A stretch of 64,000 bases of DNA from Pyrenochaeta sp. MPI-SDFR-AT-0127 (Eukaryota > Ascomycota > Dothideomycetes > Pleosporales > Cucurbitariaceae): the NCBI GenBank assembly GCA_020747015.1, contig JAGTJM010000034.1, positions 124,001 to 188,000 of the forward strand, written 5' to 3'. Below, in pieces: positions 20,692 through 31,908 of this stretch; position 1 is the stretch's first letter, and every line of letters starts with the position of its first letter. The translations under genes were made by a program, and so were the position numbers. The notes beneath the pieces are model-generated. The model saw nothing but the letters and a program-made list of their open reading frames with translations. It had not been told where the DNA came from and searched no databases.

Positions 20692-22023
20692 ATGTCTCTG
20701 CCGTCCCCAGCAGCACCTACAGGAAACCGCTTTGCTATAGTTTCAGAGACTGATTACGGTGCACCCATACTCATCGCAGCGATTCTTACGTTGGTGTTCA
20801 CCTTTTTGGTCCTCATCGTGCGCATTGCCATTGTAAAATGGCGCAGATGGGACCTTGACGACCTAGTCCTTGTGTTCGCAAAAGTCAGCCTCATGCATTG
20901 CCCACCAGCTTCAAATCAGATTTGCTTATCATCTGGATCAGATCGTTGGGCTTGGCCAGTGGATCTCCATTTTCGTTGCATACCATTATGGTCTCGGAAA
21001 ATCTACTTCCAGCGTTGACCCACAAGACTTACCTCGCGTGGTCAAGGTAACATGCCCCATCAGCAGCCAACCACAATGTCAGATCGTATAATAACTCTTT
21101 CTCAAACCGTAGTACTTCTTTGCAAGTCGAATCCTCCTCGTCATCGCTCTATGTCTTTCGAAATGCTCCCTGCTACTTACAATCCGAGCGTTGTTCACCT
21201 ACGATTTCAAGCGGCAATGGTGGGCCAGCAATGTCGCCATCGCCATCATTTGCGCATGGGGGGCTGCCTCTGCACTTACTATCTCGGTCGACTGTTCGCC
21301 CAATTACATCGTACTAGGCCAGCAAAACGTCGAATGTGCTAATCATGTCTGTCCCTCCTTCTCAATTTTGTCACAGTTGTCCATCAAGATCGCTTCACGA
21401 TGTATGACCGCTTACACATAGGCTAGGTAACCCGACTACTAGCAATTTTCATATCGGAGATTATGCTTGAGTGTGCAATCGTAATAATACCGGCCCTTTT
21501 CCTCATCAGCATCAATATGGCATGGAGCGAAAAGATCCTTGTCATCATCGCATTTGCTTTCCGGCTTCCGTAAGCCACGTGGCTCCCTCCCGGTTCGTAG
21601 AGTCGCTGATAGAACTTTAGGGCCGTCGCCTGCATCACCGCATACTTGGTGACCTCAATCCGCTTCCTTTCCAGCAATAGAACCGGCGTGCACATCGCTG
21701 CTACAGTAATCTGGCAGCAAGTCTTACTCGGCTATTCGCTTATGTCGGCAACCATACCCATGCTCAGAAAATTTGTACAGAACTTCACGACTGGTGGTAT
21801 GGGTTTCACCCAGGGTATGGACGTTGACATAAGTTCCAACCAGCATAGCCAGTTAACTACTACCGCACTCCAAATGAGCGTACTTTCAAAAAAGCCGAGC
21901 GCAACATCTGTACGAAGCATAGCCGCTCCGGATCCGGGGCCAGTATCCACTCGGTCACGCTCAGGGTCTCACATTTCAGAGGGTATAGCGCAGGACTCCT
22001 CATCTGTAACCTTACTAATATAA
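20692..22023 (+). CDS. SAT4/PTH11-type rhodopsin-domain integral membrane protein
   Basis: Five exons (20692-20883, 20942-21046, 21113-21346, 21427-21569, 21621-22023) give 358 residues. Seven hydrophobic segments are present. The conserved LDDLVLVFAK after helix 2, the HYGLGKST turn, and the cysteine-containing segment before helix 5 are typical of the fungal rhodopsin-like SAT4 family. The C-terminal 90 residues are cytosolic, Ser/Thr-rich and unstructured. Such proteins sit in the plasma membrane; some relatives (PTH11) sense surfaces or ligands in plant pathogens, but most have no known role. The first donor (GTCAGC) is unusual, and the third intron acceptor could be either of two nearby TAGs; the chosen model keeps frame throughout. 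Confidence 0.85.
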
Positions 22024-23652
22024 GGCTGTAGGAGAGGGCTACAGAAAAAGAAGATTAGAAAGCACTTCTATTATACTAAGTAAGATAGAATAAAATTTAT
22101 GAACAATTCAAATCAAATCATCTTAAATGGGTAATATTACAGGTTTACGCTCTACTTGTAACCCATGTTCCCTGGTAGAATATGGCCTATAAGGCTAGAA
22201 AGAAGACATATTGCTATCTTAAGCAGTACCAACGCAACTATCGATGCCCGAAGCAGGACGGTTCGCTATCGGAAGTTATCTCCAACCAAGAGATACGATA
22301 TGCATCCTCCATATATGCTGAAACCCTGTTGTCCAGTTGCTGCGTGGTGAAACGTACAAAGTGAAAAGGCAAATCCGTAGAGCGATGGAAAGGTGGACTG
22401 GAAAGAAGCCAAAGAAGTGGAGTTTATGGTGATTTGAATCAATGGTAACTAATCTAGGTATAATGTAATAGTAGTTCTCAACGTTGTCTCCGCCATGCAT
22501 CTAGCGTGATTGTCGCCATGGAACTATCACAGCTTTACTTTCGCATATTTTAACATTCCTATGTCTCGTTCGTGTACACCGTAATAAAGGTGGCAGTAGA
22601 CAAAGTATTTGCGTAGGCAGTATCTGGTGGGGGCTGTTGTCTCGACACGCGTCATTGACACCTACTGGATTGGGTTTGATTGCGTGCACTCTCTGGAAAC
22701 GCGGGACGCGAACTCGACAGCATACAGGTGCATGCCAAGCTTATATCGGTCGAAGTTCGACAACGTAGGATGTGATAACGTTCGTTGAGGCGCTGGTGAT
22801 GATCGTTTCAAGGCTTCCACAGGTCTAGTGCGTATCCGCGACTCGTCTAGCTTTGTTAGGACCAACTGGATAAGGGACCTATGTGCAAGGCCAAGCCTTC
22901 TCCAGTATTCTTCTCCAACATTGGTCGCTGCTTCAACTAGTAGAAAATATGTAGTTGAAGTTCCTGGTCGAAAGATCTCTTACCGCTTTTGGTTGATGTA
23001 GATTGCCTCACATTCTATTTGGACATCAGGACATACTACAAGTGCATCCAGGACGCCTTTCTAGATATTTCTCCCCTCCGCTGTCGAAGACGATGCGCTT
23101 TCTTCAGCTGGCTTGGCTTTGAAAGGATATTTTGTAGAATGCCACGCTCACAGTAATGGAGGCGTAGGCAGCCTCGCGTATCGGGTCTGATCCGGTGAGA
23201 CGAATATGGGCTTGACTTCGGTAAGTGCCCAATCGCTCCCATCTCCAAGCGAATTGAATCGTACGGGCTGCGTGGGAGAGACCCAGGACCACGATGGATA
23301 TTAGAAACGTAGGCCGAGCTTATGTCGGTTGCATGTTGTATTTTTGTTTTGGGTGGACAGGACCATATTAACTCATTTACGAGATCGACCTTCCCAAGCC
23401 CGACTATGTATGTTGAGCCAGTGTTCCTTTGGAACGTACATGCAAGACCTGATAAAGCTGGTAGTCTATCCGATGCATAAGTTACATAGCAGTGAATGTA
23501 CTCTGTTATCATACTATGCTAATCAGAGGATGGAGTGATCTATAATAGGTGCTCAGATTAAGGGCTAGGACGTTTAATCCTAGGAAAACCTCAAAATGAA
23601 TAACCCTCAGATATGAGATTCGCGAAGGTAAGCCTAATTGATAGTACCTGTA
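22024..23652. other. Gene-poor region
   Basis: AT-rich sequence with short open frames on both strands. A minus-strand stretch at 23036-23310 reads VVLGLSHAARTIQFAWRWE, but there is no credible start or family. I assign no gene. Confidence 0.4.
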
Positions 23653-24418
23653 CTAATTTTGGACTGTAGCTCTCATATCATGTGATTTGAACACTGGTTC
23701 ATCTAGATTATGGACTGTAGCTCTCACGTTTTGTAATTGAAGTACTGGTTCCCTCCTATTACGTACTGTAGCTCTCATATCTTGTGCTTCAAGTATATCT
23801 TGTTCCACAAGGCGGGTTATAGCTTTTGTTTCTTGTGCTTTGAGCACGGGGAGTTTAAGATGACTAATAGCGGCTTTCGTTGCATCACTTCCCATATTTG
23901 TTTGTTCCATCTTAAAAAAAAATGCGCAAGTATCAATTTATATGTGTATAAGTACTTACTAGATATACAAGTTGACTGTTATCAAGATGCTTAATTGAGT
24001 ACCTGAGTCCCGACTCATCATTGATGAATGCGTCAACTCTTTGGGGCAATATTTTGCTGGCGTCGGCGCTAGTGTTCCTAGAGCCGACACTTTGCACCAT
24101 CTGGTCGCCCACGAATTGGTAGTAAGCCGCCCGGAAAACCCCGGGGCCAGTACAAGATTCACCGCCTTGCTGCTGCGTGAGGTCCCGTACCACAACATTG
24201 CATCGGGTATCATAAGTTGTGACTCTGAGAAGATGCCACTCGGGAACGGCGATGTATGCGATGCTCTGCATGCCAAGAGAAACATAGCAACAGACGTTAG
24301 GTTCAGCGTTTGTACAGGCAAATTTCCAACCATGGCCGTATTGGTCGGTCTGGCTGAATTCTATGTCAATAGCGGTCCTTGCAAGGATGAGGCTGAGGAA
24401 AATATAAAACATTTCCAT
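23653..24418 (-). CDS. Secreted Cys-containing protein with C-terminal 17-residue tandem repeats
   Basis: Two exons, 24418-23960 and 23910-23653, are joined over a 49-bp intron with donor GTAAGT, a T-rich tract and an AAG acceptor; the product has 238 residues. The ATG at 24418 opens a signal peptide (MEMFYIFLSLILARTA). The mature part has a WKFACTN...VCCYV cysteine cluster plus two further single cysteines, then a charged segment. Exon 2 encodes four contiguous 17-residue repeats (about residues 169-236). The last three end in RATV and carry Q/H-D/N-M/V-RATV cores, with Glu-Pro-Val in the middle of the last two. I recognise no family. Small secreted proteins with internal repeats are often effector-like or cell-wall proteins. 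A decayed paralogue lies about 1.4 kb away (25857-26356) in the same orientation. Confidence 0.7.
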
Positions 24419-25856
24419 CGTGATTGAAAAGAGTAAAAGCTGGATGTAGTGGTTGAGTCGAAGCGACCGTTTAGGGTTGTCCAATTGTGTGATAAGGAGA
24501 GAATCTATAGCAGGAACTCCTGTGAGAGATACAGTAAATTCATTAAAAGATATTCTGAGATAGGACTTTACTGTACGTGGAAGTCGTTGATTGGTCGCTT
24601 AAGAAACGTAAGGCTGAGCTGACATAGTAAAACGCAAACTTTATTATGCTGCGAGGCATCATCACGTTATCGTCCCATACTGTCTGCAGGAGTTCGGAGG
24701 TTGGTTAGTTTGTTTATTTAGGGCTGGTGATAAGGTATGAATGGCCACGTAGCCACAAAGTGTGTCGCTAAATCTAGCTTATCCAAGTGTACATGTACAA
24801 ACGTCTCCCTAATCGCTATGGCCTACCAGCGGTAATACTACCTACTCTTTTAGTAGATTGGCTGTATAAGAGCGGCGAAATCTCTTTACTAAAAGCATTC
24901 TAATAGAATTTCGAGCACGATTTACTTTGGTATTCTTCAGGAATGTTCTTTGACAATGCACTGCGGACATAGATAGAGTCTATATGTCTGCATGGCATTT
25001 GTGCGCCTCTATGCGATCCACTTTGCCATCTTATAGTAGAAGTTCAGATAACACAATTAGAACGCACGACTACTGACTGTGAAATATGACGCTCATTCGA
25101 ACCACTAGAAACAGAAAGATCAGCATTGTGGCTACCACAACGTGTGCATTGTACTAGGGCTGAACTAGTCGAAAGAGAAAGAGAAAAGGCAAGGAAGGTT
25201 CAGCTAAGTAGATGGTTAGTACTGGTAGATTGCATATATCGTCAGCATGCACGATAGACTAGGCAATTTTCCTATCTAGTTTCCGTCTGTACATAAGATT
25301 CGGACTAAAAGGTAGGTGTATTGTAGTACCTCGTATCGGCAGAATTTGTTCAACGCAATCTCGGCCTTTATAGCCGAAGTACACGAGATACCTTTATTAT
25401 CCTTAAGTTAAGGTGCTCAATCCAACGATTTGTCTGGCGCGATCAATTGTATATAGGGGCAGGTCTATCCAAAATATACTATTAGGGTTCCTAAGATACA
25501 CTCTTGGACTCTTAGTGAAGTGTTTCGTAAAGGGAAATAAATAATGATTGGCGTTATTAAGAATATTTTAACAAATGTGTTAAAAGGTAAAGGGAAGCAA
25601 CTAATTTGTCAAGAGATTGTTCTCTAGTGTGTAGAAGTCAACAATAACATTAACAGCAGTTTTTCAAGACTAACGAGTGAATCGTCCCAACTACTTTCAT
25701 CCGCCTCATAAGATCCCTTATATGGTCAGATCCAGGCCCTCATTCTTTTTCCAACTTTAGGCCAAGTTCATAAGGTCGAACATAGTCCCTGTCTCCTAAT
25801 TCTTAAGCAGAGGTAGATTGAGAAGCTTGATAGCGGCTTCCAATGTACCAGCAGTG
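24419..25856. other. Intergenic, no gene seen
   Basis: The region between the two paralogues contains no convincing open frame; presumably it includes the promoter of the downstream copy. Confidence 0.5.
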
Positions 25857-26356
25857 TTATTCTTGTACTGTTCTCTCTAGCCAAAGTGTTAGCATGTGGC
25901 ATTCTTTATGCAAAACAATCCTCATCAGATATGCAAACTCCGTGTCATCTAGGTGTTTGATTGAGTATCTCAGTTCCAATTCTTCGTTGATAAGTGCGTC
26001 AACTCTGCGGGACGATGATGCGCTAGCAGTGTCACCGCCACGTTTCTTGTTGTAGAAACCGTAGGTAGCACTCTGAAATACACCTCCATTTAGGCATGCA
26101 TTTCCGCGACCAGACGGCAGTGCAGTGGCCGCACTGCAATCATCTCTGTTCGATGCGAATTTGTAAAGTTCCCAGTACTAGGAACTTCAGCAAATTCCAC
26201 ATCGCGGAAATACTCAGGCCCAACAAAGCAACAAACTCCGGGATTGAGATTTACACAAGCCAACCTCCAAGAATAACAATTGACCCAGTTCCCGAATCAT
26301 ACGTCGACAGTGGTAGCTGCAGTGAAGACACTCAGGAGCGTGTAAGATATTTTCAT
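25857..26356 (-). pseudogene. Broken paralogue of the secreted Cys-containing protein
   Basis: From the ATG at 26356 a signal peptide (MKISYTLLSVFTAATT) is followed at codon 20 by TGA, in a context where CGA would fit. The frame then continues with WRLACVNLNPGVCCFVG, matching the intact paralogue's WKFACTN...VCCYV. Near 26165 a single missing base shifts the frame. The remaining paralogous sequence then reads SRRVDALINEELELRYSIKH with LDD after it, against QRVDAFINDESGLRYSIKHL in the intact copy, and ends at 25857. The C-terminal repeats of the intact copy are not found. The C-to-T nonsense change is the type RIP makes, but the copy is not otherwise heavily mutated. Confidence 0.75.
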
Positions 26357-27089
26357 ATTGTGCGGGTGAGGCAATAAGTGAAACGTAATGGTTTGATAGA
26401 GGCTATTGGTAGGACTAGTAACGTTGTGTGATGGTGCTAAAACATCTGACTGAAATCCTCCCATTCTTATATACCTCATTCAAGTTATGGAGAGCCTCTC
26501 GAAACCCGAAGGCCTTGAAACATAAAAGACAGCTCTCGCACCACGTGAAGCGATTCTCCGCGCTCGATGCCTATTCAAGACATCTCCAAGCCGGAAAACA
26601 ACAGGAGGCACAGCTTATCACATAAAGAATATTGTGACCCAACCCTTGATGACTTGCGAGATACCCAAATACTTTGCCTCCACTGTCAAGGACTAGGTCC
26701 AGAGCTATTCATTGGAGAAGCCATCCATGCTATAATCCCATGAGCGGAAGCACAGTGCATTGCCTCCGTGGACAAAGACTGGAGCCAATATTGTTAGGCA
26801 GTGGTGGGAGGAAGAACCACACGGTCCAGCTTCGTATTATGGATGTATGGAAGCGGCACAGTCCACTAACAGCATACTCCGATATGCACTATGTATATTC
26901 ATTCGCAACATAATTCACTAACCGCTCTGCGGCGTTTGGCTCTCGACCGCGATCAACTGTTGACAAGGTTCATTTTCGCCCAAAATCTGCCGCTATTGCG
27001 CTCAATTAGCGCTTATCACGATGCAGATATATTAGCGTATCGCAAATTAGTACTGCTAGTAGTATTGGGATCTTTAATACCTAGTAGCA

Positions 27090-27580
27090 ATTAGGTATTT
27101 TCTAGCCTTACTACTCTATATACGGCTATGTGCATTAATTATAAACTAGACTATAAAGGAGGGTTATATTAAAATGCTAAGATTCTTAGTAGAATATCTA
27201 TAATATAAAAAAGGTAGTATAACTAAGGATTATTCTTAGTAAGCTTCTATTTATCGCTATAAGGTATAGATAAGTAGTTAAAGTAGTTCTAAGTATTAAA
27301 TAGTAGTATCTAATATTAACTAAAGTTAATTATAATATACTATTATACTATTATATAGTATAGTTATCCTAGATAACTACGCTAGGCAGATACTAAATAG
27401 ACTAAAGTGCAGCTAATAAGGCTTAGTATATAGGAAGATAGAAGATCTTAAGGAGATTAGGTATTGAATACTATGTATTAGTAAGTCCTTATTACTTTAG
27501 TTGCGCTAGTACCTACTATATAATATTATTCCTCTAAAGTTAAGTTAGTATATATAACTATATATTAAACTATAGATATC
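27090..27580. repeat. Small RIP-mutated TA-rich block
   Basis: Roughly 500 bp of strongly TA-rich sequence with stops in all frames sits inside otherwise moderate composition. It looks like a RIP-mutated repeat fragment of unknown origin. The flanks 26357-27090 and 27580-28258 hold no gene that I can support. Confidence 0.65.
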
Positions 27581-28258
27581 AAGTCGTATACTCGGAAATC
27601 CTCTTAGACATCTACCCGATGCTCTGGATACTAATCTTGATAGCCAAAAGCTGTAAACGAATCTCTTTGCATCCCCTATAAGAAGCCTCCAAAGATGAGT
27701 AGTATTACAAATACTTGGGATTTCGCAGCGAATCTCTTACCCTATCTTAACAAAAATCATGCTTCCATTGGGTATCATACGATCTAATATGCAAACGGTA
27801 TTGTTCTATAGTTATAATTTCACACACGGTTAGTCCTACGCACAAGTTACTATTCATAGATCAGGAGATCGCCATGTTTAAGCTATTAAATTCAGGTTCG
27901 CTTATCGTCTTAGACTATACTGTTTATCTGCATCGCCTTTCTTCGGTTAAATTGTATGAGGCTGCTCCCTGAACACGCACACGCGCAGAACTCGATATAT
28001 CAAGCCTGCCACGATGACACGAGCGAAATTACTACACCTACACAGTGACCATGGGAGGAATAGTAGTGACGCCAGCATTTAGTCCCATTGAAATTACATC
28101 CTCGCCCTGGTCGGGTAATCACTACTTCCGAGTCCTCCGCTTCGCGAGATTACTCACAGGCACCCTTCATTCCCCAGATCATGAACGATCAACACGCTAA
28201 CGCAGTTCCCATGGCCTGCACTGATGGCCCAACGCCCTAAGGTCGGTGGAAAGTGCGG

Positions 28259-30486
28259 TCAGGACGGAAGAGACCCGGTCACACTCACGCTTCCCGCCTT
28301 GTCCTTCGTGACACACCTGTAGGACCCATCGTCCAGCTCAGCCACAGCGAGGTCATCTTTCTCAAAGCCCGGCATAAGATGGACTTTCTTCACTCCCGGT
28401 ACAACCGTACAGTCCCAAATCGCGCCGCCATCAGGCGGGGCTGCAGACAACACCTTATCGGTAGCGGTATCTGTCGAGCTCTTGTGGTTCTTGTGGTAGT
28501 CCACGAGCTCCGTGGGCTCCCATTTCAATCGAATCTATGAATGGTTTCGTTCGCCAAGTATCTAAACGATCCCCAGTGCATTTACACTGGTCATTTGTAC
28601 GCGGTCTTTGTATGTGGTTGTGACGATTGCGGAATCATCTCCTCCAGAAAGGCTATGAGTGGTAGCACCAAGCGTTGGTAGAATGGCCATGCCCGTAAAT
28701 TGTTTCGACTGCGTCTTCACACTCCCGACCGGTCCCGCTGATATCTTCTGCAGTGTGATACCGGTGTCTAGTTTCCGCGTTGGAATGATAGCAGGCACAG
28801 AGATGATACCGCCAGAAGGTTCCGAGAACATGGCTCTTCCCCATCAATAGGTTGATCTAGAAATACACAGTCATGCAGCTGATTAACACGTACCTTCGTA
28901 ATCATACTCCGGAATTGTGCAACAATATGCAGGTGGGATGCCCAGATCGGGGGCGGGTAGGCGAGATCTTCCAACACCGCAATTATGGGATAGTACAAAT
29001 ACCGGGGGTCGATAGAGACCCACCCCCCACTCACAGTTCGGGCCTAAGAATGGGACACATTGGTCGCTACGTGATTGGCGTCGTAGACAGGGTCTGGCGG
29101 TAAGCCGTAGTTCACAATCCTGACACCGCGGGTCGTCTTGATAAGTACGGTGATGGATCTGCCCCTCAATTGGCCAAGGTCGAACAGCGCCTTGCCCACT
29201 GAATCGGTTACCGTAATGGTGCCCGAGGTTGGATCCAGGTACGGCGTCATGTTGAACTCACTCGGCGAAGGCCACAGGACCTGAATCGTACACACGTTTC
29301 CGGAATTGAAGAAAGAAGTCGACGCGGTCGCCAAGAGCGGTCTGCCCAGGTCGCAGAGGTCTTTCGGGTATTTGGCCTGATACCGGCTGACCACAAACTC
29401 GGGAATCGCGACGCTCAACGTGGGGATTTCTGACACAATTCCCGCAATGACGAAGCAGCCCGTGTCGACGGGAGCAGACGTCCTGTACTCCATGCGCGCT
29501 CCTCCAAACCTGAGCCGTGGCACGGGAGTCGTCAAGAGAAACCTGTGGTCGTCGACTTTTATTCCTCCAAGGCGCGCGGGATCCAATTGTGGTGCAACCA
29601 TGTTATCGACGATCTTGTCCACAATACCTATGCCCGCATCGACATTCTAATGTACTTTTTTCTGGAGGATTGAGCCAGAGGAGTTCTTCGGGATTACACC
29701 CGTGGCCTGCACTATTGTAAACGACATGGTAAGATTGACATTGACATGATATGTAGCCGGGATAAACCCTACGGTCGGCTTGATGGCACCCCGGAGTCTG
29801 CCTTGCAATGCTGCATTCGGAAGGCAGTCGAGCGTGAACGACACATCGTTCAGCATGCCCTTGATTTTTTCCAGATTTGGCGCAAACTTTGCATTGATGA
29901 TTGTTTTCAATGCCGTGCAGTCCATAAATATACCATTCTCGGAAGGTTGGCAGCCGTGGGTTCGGGTCGCTAGAATCAAACGCAAAGACGATAGCTTCTC
30001 CAAGTTCTACGATTCTGGACTCGGCTGGAGCCGGTAGACCTATCTGTGCAAAAGTGTCGCCGAAATTGAAGGCGGTAATGCCCCCGTTTTGAGTGTCAAT
30101 GCTGTCTCTAATTTGCCAGGCAATTGCATTGAATTCCGGGGCTGTTGAGTTTACATCGTTACACTCCAGGAACAACTCTGTCCCTCTGAAGGCCATCCGC
30201 AGGGAGATAGAGGCTGGGTCGCGTGGGTCCGGTGGAGGCACTGGTATGAACGCACCTGGAGGTGTAACGGTCGGCTCGTCGCCTGGCTTGAGTGTTGCCC
30301 TATCCACGACAGAGACGTTGACGGGTATGATAAAGTCGACTTCATTTCCTGTGGTGATGGTGCATATGCCAGTACCGTTGAGATGATCAATTAACCGAGT
30401 GTCAATTGACGGGATGCAGGTAGTGTTCAGCTTTTCCTGGACTTTGCATAGACAAGCTGCTCAAGAACAGCCTTGCGCAGGCTCAT
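28259..30486 (-). pseudogene. Large unrecognised gene, multiply disrupted
   Basis: An ATG at 30486 opens MSLRKAVLEQLVYAK. One missing base near 30437 then shifts the frame. A long protein-like stretch follows (VQEKLNTTCIPSIDTRLIDH onward), broken again near 29950 by one extra base in a CCC run. In-frame TAG codons follow near 29649 and at about 29045; each sits inside otherwise continuous coding-like sequence. A GTACGT donor near 28890 may begin an intron. Further open segments extend to 28259. No signal peptide or membrane segment is visible. The composition is beta-rich with many Pro, Gly and Thr residues, and I recognise no family. The TAG codons would be explained by CAG-to-TAG changes. 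Decay is the likeliest reading; assembly indels could explain only the shifts. Confidence 0.6.
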
Positions 30487-30571
30487 GGTGGAGATCTTGT
30501 GCAACACTCTGGATAAAATGAAAGTAAAAGTTTAGGCAGTGCAAGTTGGATTCGGCTTTAATCTAGATCAC

Positions 30572-31060
30572 ATGGAAGAAATAACTGACAAAAAGAGCGA
30601 AGGGCGCATTGGACTTGTCGTCTCACCAGCATTGTACAGAGAGATATATTTCGACAATGTCGCAAAGAGTGGGTTGATAAAAAAGGCCCAAGTTTGCTCC
30701 GGTACCCTTGAAAGACTTCCACGAGATAGCCACCAAAAGGTCCTATCCCCATTTTACACACCTGAATCTAGCCGCTCGAGGCATGAGCATGGAAACCGAG
30801 GCCGTAGACGCCAGCCTCTTGATCGTGCATATAAGGATAGAAGGCTAAGCCAAGAATCAAATAGGAGCAATATGGACCCGCCATACGCAAAGCATAGCGA
30901 GACGCTCACTTTTCCTGAATATGCGATTTCGAATGTCAATCCTGGTCTAGGTGCAACTAATCGCTTTACAGATAGCTTGGAAAAAAAGCGTCAACGAGGT
31001 GATAGAGAGAGGATCAAGCCATGGGAAGTATTTGCATGGCTTATGAAATTCTTCAAATAA
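30572..31060 (+). CDS. Possible basic hydrophilic protein
   Basis: A 162-codon open frame from an ATG at 30572 that starts 86 bp from, and divergently to, the decayed gene at 28259-30486. It is Arg/Lys/Ser-rich and low in hydrophobics until the last ten residues (WEVFAWLMKFFK). There is no recognisable domain. It may be a chance frame. Confidence 0.25.
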   Translation: MEEITDKKSEGRIGLVVSPALYREIYFDNVAKSGLIKKAQVCSGTLERLPRDSHQKVLSPFYTPESSRSRHEHGNRGRRRQPLDRAYKDRRLSQESNRSNMDPPYAKHSETLTFPEYAISNVNPGLGATNRFTDSLEKKRQRGDRERIKPWEVFAWLMKFFK

Positions 31061-31908
31061 AGTTCTTTTCTCATGATATATTTACACAAAAATCATTTTC
31101 ACAAGTACAACATGCTTCACTTCGCAATAAATATTATGTACATAGACCGAACAGAACCATATACTTAAAAATAAGCCAGGTGACTTTAGGGTTGCACTTG
31201 ATGACAAAATATACGACAACAGCTTTTGCGCCACTCATTGAACGCTGAATTGGTGGCGAGAGGACAGCCCGTCAAATTATGACACGTTCTATAGGTGAGG
31301 TGATTATATTATGTTAATTAAGGCATGAATCTTGAAGAAATGCTGGCTTCAGCCTCGTAGGGTGGTACAGAAATTTTGCTGGTCAGCCTTGTAGAAGACA
31401 CGTTTATCTAACCTAACTCTAGACGCTGCTGAAGGGTGATTGCATGAGCTGATGGCCACGGTGTCGCAAATACAGCCATATTAGTCATTCATGGAAAGAT
31501 AACTCGCGCCTTCGAAAGATCGCCTTCTGTGACGAACATCGTCTGCGTAACGCGGTATCCAGAGTCAACCCATCAGAATGGAACGAGGCAAAGTAGACTC
31601 AAGCCCCCAGGCTTACCTGCTCTCAATTTTGTTCCTATTCGTTTGCTCAAAGCGCAAGCGATTCATAGAATAAGGAGCAGATCTTTTGACAGTCGAGTAA
31701 CCCACAGCCTGGTCGATATGCCTAGCTACTAACTCGAGAAAGGAAATATTTGGCGAAATTACGGCTGGATTGGGCTAAGCGAATCCTGCCTTAAGCTAAA
31801 CCACGGTAGACAAGCGTTCAGGAGCTGCCGGCCTCCTTCGGGGCAATAAATACCGGTCCAGCCGCTCTCGCGGTCCTCAGATGTCATTGCGACCCTGGCG
31901 CTGGAAAG
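31061..31908. other. Intergenic, no gene seen
   Basis: No convincing coding sequence is visible here. It contains the presumed promoter of the HET gene that starts at 31909. Confidence 0.5.

Noticed and set aside
20158..20753. Overlapping plus-strand open frames in the divergent promoter region
   Set aside because: These are GC-rich, Ser/Pro/Arg-biased frames without motifs. They end at or overlap the true start of the rhodopsin-like gene.
23036..23512. 158-codon minus-strand frame and the overlapping hydrophobic stretch VVLGLSHAARTIQ
   Set aside because: It hints at a membrane segment, but stops upstream, no start codon and no second helix make it too weak to call.
26640..26920. Plus-strand coding-like scrap reading CLHCQGLGPELFIGEAIH
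   Set aside because: It is interrupted by stops after a few dozen codons and matches no family I can name. Probably debris, not enough to annotate.
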